DNA from: Halicephalobus mephisto | Lineage: Eukaryota > Nematoda > Chromadorea > Rhabditida > Panagrolaimidae | DNA: 64,000 nt | Direction of reading: 5' to 3' | NCBI GenBank assembly: GCA_009193035.1 | Contig: SWDT01000275.1 | Coordinates: 1-64,000, forward strand | Shown: in pieces, positions 23,701-33,125 of the stretch | Position numbering within the stretch: the stretch's first letter is position 1 | How the letters are laid out: every line of letters begins with the position of its first letter | The notes under the pieces: generated by a model | Seen by the model: the letters and a program-made list of their open reading frames with translations, nothing else | The model's database searches: none | Told to the model about the DNA's origin: nothing | Position numbers and translations under genes: made by a program

Positions 23701-24993
23701 TAATTTTCTATAATATCTTTAAAAATTTTTTAAATATTTTTGTTTAAAAAGTTTTTTTTATTTTTTAAGAATTAATTATTTTGTTATTTTTAGATTATTA
23801 TTTTTAAAAATTAATTATTTTGTATTTTTTAAAAATTAATTATTTTCAGATTATCAAAGATTATTTTTTACGATATTATTTAAAATTAATTATTTTTAGA
23901 TTACCACTAAAAATGAATATTTTTAATTTAAAAAATAATAATTTTCAGATTTTTGTTTAAAATTAATTTTTAATATTATTATTGAAAATATATTTTTAGA
24001 AAATTTCGAAAAATTAAATTTTTTAAAAAATATTATTAAAAATTTATTTTTCTAGAAAAATTTAGTTTTTTTTAATTTTTTAAAAAAAGTTGAATTAAAA
24101 AAAAATTAATTATTTTTTATTTTTTTTAAAAAGTTGAATTTTAAGAAAAAATTAATTATTTTTTATTTTTTTTTAAAAGTTGAATTTTTTCGAATTTTTA
24201 AAAATTAAATTTTTTCGCATTTTTAGAAATTATTATTTAAAAATAATTTTCAGATTCTTCTGTCACAGATACATTATCTAGAAAACGTAATTCAGCAGAA
24301 AGAAGAAGGAATAGTGACTTTGTCCAAGCAAGTGGAAAGATTAATGGAAATGGTTTATGCCGACAATGTAAGAAATTACTGTATTTAATTTTAAATTTAA
24401 AATTTTTAAAAATAGATTTTTTAAATTTCTAAAAACTCAAAAAAAACCAAAAACAAAATTTAAATTTAAAAAATTTTTGAATTTAAATTTTTATTATTTT
24501 TAAAGTTTTAAAATTTAAATTTTTAAATTTGTTTGTTTTTGAATTTTTTATTTTTGAACTTTAATTTTTAAAATTTAAATTTTTTTATTATTGAATTTCT
24601 TTATTTTTAAATTTTTGAATTAAAATATATTTATTTTTAAATTTTTTTGTTTTTGAACTTTAATTTTTAAAATTTTAAAATTTTAATTTTTTTGTTTTTA
24701 AATTTCTTTATTTTTAAATTTTTGAATTAAAATTTTTTTGTTTTTCCATTTGTTTGTTTTTGAATTTTTTATTTTTGAACTTTAATTTTTAAAATTAAAA
24801 TTTTTTTATTATTGAATTTCTTTATTTTTAAATTTTTGAATTAAAATTTTTTTGTTTTTGAATTTTTTATTTTTGAACTTTAATTTTTGAATTTCTAATT
24901 TTTTAGGATCATGGTAGAACCAGTTCCCCTCTTAGTTCAGGTGTGACTTCTCCCGGAGCGAATTCTAGTAAGCAATCATCAACCAGTCATTGA
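20773..24993 (+). CDS. SPEF1/CLAMP-like CH-domain microtubule protein
   Basis: Six exons (20773-20887, 22590-22701, 22745-23036, 23078-23230, 24254-24367, 24907-24993) encode 290 residues. SPEF1 is a microtubule-binding and bundling protein of cilia, flagella and cell cortex. Residues 1-100 form the family's calponin-homology domain: LEEVHNWIGSIPLSKPVRNI, DLSDGVLVAEIISHYLP, NWETMQK and the PGVMESFLYFLKEKI helix are in the expected order. Residues 110-172 are polar and probably disordered. Residues 174-262 (exons 4-5) look like a coiled coil with repeated YLExxI-QKxE units. The tail is Ser-rich. The exon 1 donor GTTCGT at 20888 was chosen because it alone keeps the DGVLVAE motif. An acceptor 10 bp before the ATG suggests trans-splicing. 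The last exon contains an unused GTAAGC donor at 24969. Confidence 0.85.
20930..21970. repeat. Tandem repeat of about 190 bp in SPEF1-like intron 1
   Basis: Five diverged copies of a unit including 'atatcaacaataacac', 'aaaataacaatggaatggat' and 'caagcacaggggtcttc'. A second array of about 125 bp units, three copies, follows at 22000-22380 (TTTATTTCATAAAATTYATAA ... AAAATACCGATCAAGTAACT). Confidence 0.7.
23250..24240. repeat. A/T-rich tandem repeats in SPEF1-like intron 4
   Basis: Seven or more imperfect copies of AAATAAATTTTAAAAATTAT followed by TTTTAAACATTTTCAAATAT. No coding content. A similar array fills intron 5 (24370-24900). Confidence 0.6.
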
Positions 24994-25091
24994 ATCGGAA
25001 TCAATTTCCTAATTTTTTGAAAAATAAAATTAATGACATATTCAACTTTGATTGATTGGGTTTTTGAATTTTCGTCTTTTCAGACTACACC

Positions 25092-28000
25092 ATGGTCCGT
25101 GGGTTGGTTTTCATTTATTTTTTCACAATTATCGTTTATTGTAAAAAACATTATTTTATTTATTCAAAATTAAATAAAGACTTACTAATTGCCGCCAGAA
25201 ATTATGGATCCGAAAGTAAGAACTTTTAATAAAAAAAATTTAATTAAAAAATTTAAAAAATTTAAAATTTTTTAAAAATTCAAAAATAATTTTTTTTTTA
25301 AATTTAAAAATTAAAATTTTTTTTTTAATTTTGAAAATTTAAATATTTTTTATTTTTTTTTAAATTTTAAAATTTTTGTAATTTTTATAATTTTAAATTT
25401 TTGTAATTTTTTTATAGTTTTTAATGAATATTTGGAAGTTTCTGAAAATATGACACAGACGGAAAGATTACAAGTTTATCAAGATTATTTCGAAAAATGT
25501 AATGCCTTAGGATGGGAATTTGCTCAAAATGTCACTGATATGGTCCGGATTCATGGAAACAACAATGATGCATTAGTGAGTCTTCCTGGAATTTGTATTA
25601 TAAAAGTTAAAGATCAGAGATTGAAGTCGAAGTTTGTACTTTTCGTCTTAAGACATAAATTTTGAAATTTGGACTTTTCGTTGTAGGATCTGGTTTTTGA
25701 AATTTGAACTTTTCGTTGTAGGATAAAATTCCCAAAATATGAACTTTTCGCGCTAGGACACAATTTTTCAAACTTTAACTTTTCGTGCTAGGACACAATT
25801 TTTGAAATTTCAACTTTTCGTTGTAGGATCTGGTTTTTGAAATTTGAACTTTTCGTGCTAGGACATAACTTTTGAAATTTGAACTTTTCGTGCTAGGATA
25901 CAACTTTTGAAATTTGAACTTTTCGCGCTAGGATACAACTTTTTAACTTTAGACTTTCTGCTTTAAAATAAAATCTTCGAAATTCGGACTTTTCGTGCTG
26001 GGACACAACTTTTGAAACTTTAACTTTTCGTGCTAAGACATGGTTTGCAATCTGTGTTTTGATCGATAAATCCAGATATCAAGTTCTAACAATTAATTTA
26101 GGTAATTTCGAAATAGGAAAAATCCTTATTGTTTCAGTACGAAAAAGTAAATTTCGACTTTGAACTTTGTCAATTTTGAAAACACGGAACTTCGTATTTT
26201 TGAAAAGTCAAAGTTCAGATTTTGGATTCAGACGTACGACGTTTGTTCCTCATTTCGTAAGATTAGTGATATTTTTGGTTTTTGGATTAATCCTGAAATG
26301 ACTTATTATCGTAGTCATGACTAACAAGACTGACATTAAAAAATGTCGAAATTAAAAAACCAACAGGGACTAAATGCCTCAGGGGAACAATTATCGAGAT
26401 CCATTTTCCATTTTTTTGGTTTAATTTTTCCGGTTTCGAAATGGCCTAAAATGTCAATCACGTTCTCAAAAATACAATTTCGAAAAAAACAAATTTCACA
26501 TTTGATTGCCTGAGGATATTTTTAATTTTTAAAAATTATTTTTAAATTTTAAATTTTTGATTTTTTAAAAATTATTTTTTTAATAACATAATTAAAAAAA
26601 TAAATTTATAATAAAAAATTTCCAAACATGAGCCTTAGGGAATAAATGGTCCGGAGAAACAACTGTCGTGTAATCAACACAAAATTGAAAAAGTTCGATT
26701 TTGTGAACTTTAATCAAAATTTAAAAAAAGGTTAAAATTCCCCCGTAATCAAGCATGTGACTTGTAAACCACCTTAGGGCTTGCGGGGCTGCGCGAGTGG
26801 CCAGTGTAGTTGTTTAGCATCTCGTCCTAGTCCCTGGGGGTTATTACCTGCACAACCAGGTACTGGACTGCACCATAGTAGTAAAATTTTCCTTTTTTAC
26901 GAAGTACCCATTGCTTACTGTATTTCGTAATCCCTGGATTGGACAAACACGGATGATCAAAATTTGTTTTATAAAATTAAAAATTTTCACAGATGTTGTC
27001 GAAGATGGGTTTGGAGCCATTTCTGTCGAAATTTCTGACTTTGAACGACAGTTTGATTAATTTCGGAATCGAAGAGCTATGTACCAAAACGGAAGTTCAA
27101 TTTCAATGTCAATTAGGATTTGGCGAAAGCAGGTATGGATTAACCATTAATATGCTTTAAAATTAATGAAATTCAGGACTCAAATTCTTCTTCGAATTCA
27201 AAATTTAAAATTTTTCAACGGAAACATGAAATTGATGTTGGAAAAAGACTGTAAAAAAAGCACCAGAAACGACGTCAATTACCCGTGTATCGGTCACGAA
27301 GTGGCTCGATGGGGTTCGCCATGTCTAAAGGTACAAAATCCGTCACCCACGCAACGCAGTAATATTACTTGGATTTAGATTATAAGGTCTTAAGTGTAGA
27401 CTTTATTACTTATAATCCTAAAATTGCAATAATCTTCTAAATTGCAGAAAATAGAAAAATACAACTCCACAAGGATAACTTTGAACGATGAAATCCACTC
27501 TATCCATCTTAAAGCCGCTGAATATGCAGCTCTAGTTGCCAAAAATGCTAATCCCGATGACACGAAGCAATTTATTCCCACTCAAGTCATTATCGAAAAC
27601 ATCTTACGCAAGGCTCTCAGACAGATTGTTGAATTAGAAAGTAAGTAAACTTTGATTACATAAAAACACGTAACTTTACGTCAAAAATAAACGTAAATGT
27701 GATTTTTGCGAAAAAAAATTAAATTTCAAACAATACTGCGTAATTTTTGAGTTTTTTTAAGTTGTAAATATGACGAAAATTACGGTGTATTTTTTGTAGA
27801 AAATTGCAAACTTTGAATATACACTAAATATTACATAAATATTGCGAGATTTCCGTGACGAAACATTGTCCAAAAGTTAGAGATCTTCTAAGACGAAAAG
27901 TCATACAAATGTTAAAAGATTTTTCGTGACGAAACGTCACGTGAATGTGGGACATTTGGAGACGAAAAATTAGGAATCTTCCGCGACGAAATGTTATACG

Positions 28001-28954
28001 AAAAGTTAGGAATCTTCCGTGACAAAAAGATGTTACTTAATTACGAAATCTTTTGTAAGGAAATATGCATCAAGATTACGGGATTTTCTGTAACGAAATA
28101 TTTCATCAAAGTTACGATATCGTTCTTGATGAGATGATATATAGAAGTTACAGGATTTTCTGTAGTAAAATATTGCTTAAAAGATATGAAACATTGTGTA
28201 ATAAGATGATATATTAAGATTATGATATCTTTTACAACAATATGTTACATCAAAGTTATGATATATTCTCTGATAAGATGCTACATAGAAATTATAATAT
28301 CTTTTAATAACGATATGTTACATAAAAATTATAATATCTTTTACAATGATATGTTACATAAAAATTATAATATCTTTTAATAACAATATGTTACATCAAA
28401 GTTATAACATCTTTTACAACGACATGCTACATAAAAATTATAATACCTTTTACAAGAATATGCTACATAAAAATCATGATATCTTTTACAACGATATGTT
28501 ACATAAAAATTATAATACCTTTTATAATATGTTTCATCCGAGTTACGGGATTTTCTGTGAACAAACATCATACAAAAGGTATGGGAACGTCTGTAACGAT
28601 ATAGTATGTAAAAAGTTTAAGATCTTCTATAATTAGACTCACAGAAAAGGTGTTAAATCTTTCGAGACGAAATCTCACACATTCATTACGCTTTACATTA
28701 CACGGAAGTTGTATTTTTTAATTAATACTCTATTGTTGCCATTTTTAGGCCAAAAATGCAGAGCTTTGGACGGAATGTTAAAGTGTCTTTTGCCAGAATT
28801 AGAACGTCATTGTGGAAAGTCGTCATCTGATGCATTCAAAACCAGCCTAACCATAGGGTACTTGAGGAACGAAAGAAGCGAAGCCCTACAGCTGCACTTT
28901 GAACAACTAGAAATCGATCCTGATTCTCTTTGTTCCGCCATTACTGAATTGTAG
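25092..28954 (+). CDS. Secreted protein of unknown function
   Basis: Six exons (25092-25215, 25418-25575, 26993-27132, 27177-27330, 27448-27640, 28749-28954) encode 324 residues. I do not recognise the family. Residues 1-17 are a clear signal peptide (RGLVFIYFFTIIVY). The mature part is mostly helical in appearance, with scattered cysteines (for example KCNALGWEF, ELCTKTEVQFQCQ, KDCKKS, YPCIGHEV, SPCLK, QKCRALDGMLKCL, RHC, SLC), fitting a disulphide-linked extracellular protein; no membrane span is visible. The ATG is 9 bp after a TTTTCAG acceptor (25083) and only 99 bp after the SPEF1-like stop, with AATAAA at 25023 between them: the usual layout of a nematode operon with SL2 trans-splicing. 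Introns 2 and 5 hold tandem repeats. It faces the prepropeptide gene, with overlapping poly(A) signals. Confidence 0.75.
25640..26160. repeat. Tandem repeat of about 35 bp in intron 2 of the secreted gene
   Basis: About twelve copies of AATTTGAACTTTTCGTGCTA followed by GGACACAACTTTTG. It belongs to the same dispersed family as 16500-16930. The rest of this intron (26160-26990) contains a partial palindromic 'cctcaggggaacaattatcg' element and an A-box-like TGCGCGAGTGG at about 26791. Confidence 0.65.
27840..28640. repeat. Minisatellite of about 36 bp in intron 5 of the secreted gene
   Basis: About 20 copies of a unit like GATATGTTACATAAAAATTA followed by TAATATCTTTTACAAC, diverging toward the left side. 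Open frames on both strands over it are repeat artefacts. Confidence 0.8.
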
Positions 28955-28971
28955 AAATTACAACTTTGTAC

Positions 28972-28984
28972 TTTATTAAATAAA
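28972..28984. promoter_or_regulatory. Overlapping convergent poly(A) signals
   Basis: TTTATTAAATAAA reads AATAAA on both strands, 25 bp after the plus-strand stop at 28954 and 123 bp after the minus-strand stop at 29100. One small palindrome can therefore serve both converging transcripts. Confidence 0.6.
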
Positions 28985-29099
28985 TATAACGACAAGTACT
29001 CTCGTTTCGAGAACAAAAATAACGTCAAAATCCGAATCCGGAAAAGCAAGTTTTTAAAAGGCGAAAGACCACACAGATTAGACCCTCTGAAGTTCAGAA

Positions 29100-29526
29100 T
29101 CAGAATCGTCTGACAGAATGATATCCAAAGTGAGCACCACACAGTTTCCAACGACAAGGATGAGAAGCGCTTCTTCTGGAGGGCGTTGTACTCAGAACGC
29201 CGTAGGGCAGATAAGAAGATCTCCGTAGTCGTTCCATAGGTTCGGGTAATTCGTTTTCATTTTTTTTTTCTTTAGCAATCCACAAATTCATCAAATGTCT
29301 TTGATGTTTGTGGATTCTGTACTGAGGAAGTAGAGGTAACGCATAAGGATTAATTTTTTTTTCTGATTTTAACATCTGAAAAAAAATTATTATTTTTATT
29401 TTTTAAAATTAAACAACTCACATCGAGTTCTGCGTTGATGGACTCAAGGCACACCGCTAGAAGTACCAAAAAACAGGTAACATAGCAAAATGAAAAAATG
29501 GACAAATTAGCACTTTTCAAATTCAT
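29100..29526 (-). CDS. Candidate neuropeptide or peptide-hormone precursor
   Basis: Two exons (29526-29422, 29375-29100) encode 126 residues. No known gene is recognised. Residues 1-33 form a signal peptide with a long hydrophobic core ending near SINAEL. The remainder is basic and carries dibasic RR pairs at 86-87, 102-103 and 124-125, the usual sites of prohormone convertase cleavage. Cutting at the last two frees a 20-residue peptide (104-123) with two cysteines only, PCRWKLC (108-114), able to close a six-residue ring. A Trp-Lys pair inside a small disulphide ring recalls somatostatin and urotensin II; that is analogy, not homology. An ATG directly follows a TTCAG acceptor. The gene is convergent with the secreted protein gene. 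Confidence 0.6.
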
Positions 29527-29759
29527 CTGAATCCGTACAGTAATCGGATTGCCCAAGGCTGGAGTTTTGCAGAAGAAATATCAGTTCATAAATAACTCGA
29601 TGAAAATTTGATCGGAATCTTTTAGAAACGGTAAACCAAGGTTGAGAACCCGCGAAAATGCCGACTAAAATAATAACTTCAAATTGCAAGATTATATAAG
29701 GGCGGGCGGTGCCTCTGGGGCTTAACAAAGCCAATCGGCACGTGTCCATCTCCAGGGCG

Positions 29760-31200
29760 GAGTTCCCCGGATTCGTCTAATTAGCTCTTAGGATTTTCTA
29801 ATGAGAAATTGTCCAGGAGATTTGAAAGAAATCCATGACGTAAGCAGAACCCGATACGAATGCACAAATTTACGTCGTTAAGAAGGTCAACGGGATTCTC
29901 TTCCAGAAGTTCCTAACTCAATGACGCCCGATCCAGAAGAGAGCAAAGGTCTGGGATGCTTGTTTAATCCCTGCAAAACAGATTAGCTTTATTTAGTATT
30001 TTAAAAAAACGCAAAAGAACACGATTTCGATGGGGTACTTCGGTATTCTGTTTTCATAAAAGCTGACAATCAAACTTTGGAGTCAAAGTAGATAGTCAAA
30101 CTTCCAAGCCACAGTTGACTATCAAACTTCAAAGTCAAAGTACATAATCAAACTCCAAATTCAAAGTTGACAGTCAAAATTGATTATCAAACTTCCAAGT
30201 CAAAGTTAACAGTCAAACTTCAAAGTAGATAATCAAACTTCCAAACTAAAGTTAATCATTAAACTTCAAATTCAAAGTTAACAGTCAAAGTAGATAATCA
30301 AACTTCAAATTCAAAGTTAACAGTCAAACTTCAAAGTAGATAATCAAACTTCCAAACTAAAGTCAATCATTAAACTCCAAATTCAAAGTTAACAGTCAAA
30401 TTTCAAAGTTGATTATCAAACTTCAAATTCAAAGTTAACCATTAAACTTCAAAGTCAAAGTTAACAGTCAAATTTCAAGGTCAAAGTTAATCATCACAAT
30501 TCGAGATTGAGATTTGGACTTTTCGCTTTGAGGTAACATAAATTTTTTCTATTTCGAAGTTAATCATTGCAAATTATTTGGATTTTTTGAATCCAAGTAG
30601 GATCTGCAAGTTGTCTTGATATAAGAGATTTAAATTTTGAGAATCGTGTTCTAGTACGAAAAGTCCAAATGTCAATTTCGAACTCTGTCAACTTTAGTGA
30701 AAAATAATACCGATTATTGAGATATTTACGAACATTTTTATATATGAAAATCAATCCTCAAGAGTTATGTACCTTGTGATGCGTATTATTAAAGTTGGAG
30801 GCCACAGTGCAATCCCGAGTTTTGAGATTTTTTATGTTATAACTTTTATAATTTTTTTATTTCAAAAATTTGTTTTGTATTTTATGTAAATTCATTATTA
30901 GAACATGGTACTTGGATATTCTGAATCCAAACATGATTCATAAGTTGAATTTCAAGATAAAAATCCGAATTTTGATCCCGAGTTTTGAGATTTTTTATGT
31001 TATAACTTTTATAAATTTTTTATTTTAAAAATTTGTTTTCTATTTTATATAAATTCATTATTAGAACCTGGTATTTGGATATTCTGAATCCAAACATGAT
31101 TCATAAGTTGAATTTTTCTAAAATTAAAAAAAAATTTTAGAATTTTTCGAAAATTTTCAAATCTTTCTAAAATTTTTGAATTTTTCTAAAATTTCATCAG
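29760..31200. repeat. Repeat-filled spacer
   Basis: 30060-30490 is a dense array of 20-30 bp units (AAAGTTAACAGTCAAACTTC). 30480-30720 carries the dispersed TTTTCGYTYTRGG family. 30770-31110 is a roughly 160 bp unit present twice in tandem, nearly the same as 4440-4600. No gene is supported in 29760-31200. Confidence 0.65.
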
Positions 31201-31219
31201 GATTTTTTTAATCTTTCAG

Positions 31220-31314
31220 AATCCTCTCCAAACTTGAGACAATTATCTAAAACAGATGATTCGGGAAGTTTAGGACGTTCTGGAAATTCGTTTAGAGATA
31301 GTTTCGCAAAATAG
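31220..31314 (+). CDS. Orphan terminal-exon candidate
   Basis: After the acceptor ATCTTTCAG (ending 31219) only one frame is open, and it ends in TAG at 31312-31314. It gives about 30 Ser-rich polar residues (SSPNLRQLSKTDDSGSLGRS and ten more). No start codon and no neighbouring exon on this strand is seen within 2 kb. Its phase fits the cryptic donor at 24969 in the last exon of the SPEF1-like gene, whose tail is also Ser-rich. It could be an alternative last exon, in which case two other genes would sit inside the intron. It could equally be a relic. Confidence 0.3.
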
Positions 31315-31879
31315 TTAATTTTTGATTCCTAAATTAGTACAATTATCGTTACATCTTTGAAAAAATATCATAAAAGTTAAATTCTGCAATTTTAATTTTT
31401 GACTGAAAAATTTTAAAAACTTTTTTTTCAAAAATTTCAGAAAAAAATTAATTTTTAAAATAATTTAATTTTTTCAGAATTATATAAAACTTAATTTTTC
31501 AATTTTCGGTCTCGAATGGAAAAAATTAAAAATCAGCTTTTTCTAAAGTAATTTAAAAAAAATTAAATTAAAAATAATTTTTAAAAAAAATTAAATTAAA
31601 AATAATTTTTAATAATCGTTTCGTAATTTTACATTATTAAAATTAAAATTATTTTTAAATTAATTTTTTTTAAATTAATATTATTTTTAATTTAATTTTT
31701 TTATTCAAAACTGAAATTGTCGGAAAAAATACTATTGTTTAAAATTCAAAAAATAATTTTCAAATAGTTCCACAACAATACTTATTTTTAATTCCTATAG
31801 TAATATTGTCATTGTTAGATCTCTGTGAACCGGTGTGGTTACGTGGAGGATGAGGGATATGAAAGTTTCCTATCTATCC

Positions 31880-32480
31880 GAACAACAATAGGATTAAGCG
31901 CAGTAAGTAAATATTTATTAATTAATCAACACTTAATCTGTCATGTACAGTACGCCCACTATCTAACACGTAGAATATTTCCCTTCGAGACTCGGCTTAT
32001 TTAAGCAATATTCAGTTCATATTTCGGCATAACAAAAACCAAGCGCAATAGGTATATATTAATTGACTAGTTCAGAATCAATCTATTACGTATACAGTAC
32101 GCCCACTATCTAACACGTAGAATATTTCCCTTCGAGACCTGGCTTATTTAAGCAATATTCAGTTCATTTATCGACATAACAAAAACCAAGCGCAATAAGT
32201 AAATATTTATTAATTAATCAATACTTAATCTGTCATGTACAGTACGCCCACTATCTAACACGTAGAATATTTCCCTTCGAGACCCAACTTACTTAAATAA
32301 TACCCAGTTCAAATATCGATGTAACAAAGATTAAACACAATAATAATCATATACTAAATAACTAATCCACACGCAATCTATTGTTTATACAGTATACCTA
32401 CTATCTAACAAGTAGGATATTTTCCTTCAAGACCTGGCTTACTTAAATAATACCCAGTTCATATATCGATGTAATAGTTA
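31880..32480. repeat. Tandem repeat of about 140 bp
   Basis: Four copies with well-kept core TACAGTACGCCCACTATCTA then ACACGTAGAATATTTCCCTT. The first three are very similar and the fourth is diverged. No coding content. Confidence 0.75.
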
Positions 32481-32489
32481 TGACTAAAT

Positions 32490-33110
32490 TTCCATAGAAT
32501 TATTGTTTTTAATTTTTTGTTCTCGACAACAAAGTTCTAAGAATTTTCGTGTCACGACCGTTTTCGTAATAAAGTTAATTTTTGTTTCTCGGTTAAAAAT
32601 TAGATTATGATTACATCATTCAAAAACACCATAAACAACAAATGCTACAACTTTTGGTCTCAACAGGGAAGTTTTGGAAGTTTTCGTTTCGGGACCATTT
32701 TATAAAAAATTTTATTTTTATTTTTACAATATAACAATTGTACTTTTACTTTTCAAAAACATCAAAAACATGGAATTTTCTACTTTTTGGTCCCGATTGG
32801 AAAGTTTTAAAATTTTCGCTTTAGGACTATTTCGTAAAAATTAAATTTTTTTTAATAATAATTATGATTAAATTTTTCAAAAACATCAAAAACATGGAAT
32901 TTTCTACTTTTTGGTCCCAATTGGAAAGTTTTAAAATTTTCGCTTTAGGACCATTTTGTTAAAAAAGTTTCTTTGTTTTTGCAATAATAAAACTACAATT
33001 AATTCTTTAAAAACATCAAAAATACAAAATTTTCTATTTTTCGGTCGTGATTGGAAAGTTTTTGAAATTTTCGCGTTGGGATTATTTCGTAACAAAATTC
33101 ATTCTGGTTT
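32490..33110. repeat. Dispersed 'TTTTTGGTCCCGA...GAAAGTTT' family, cluster 1
   Basis: Four copies of a roughly 130 bp unit (CTACTTTTTGGTCCCRAYTG, GAAAGTTTTAAAATTTTCGC, TTTRGGACCATTTTG). Further clusters of the same family lie at 37800-38120, 39240-39560 and 43500-44300, always in introns or spacers. Confidence 0.7.
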
Positions 33111-33125
33111 TTAAGAGTATGACTG

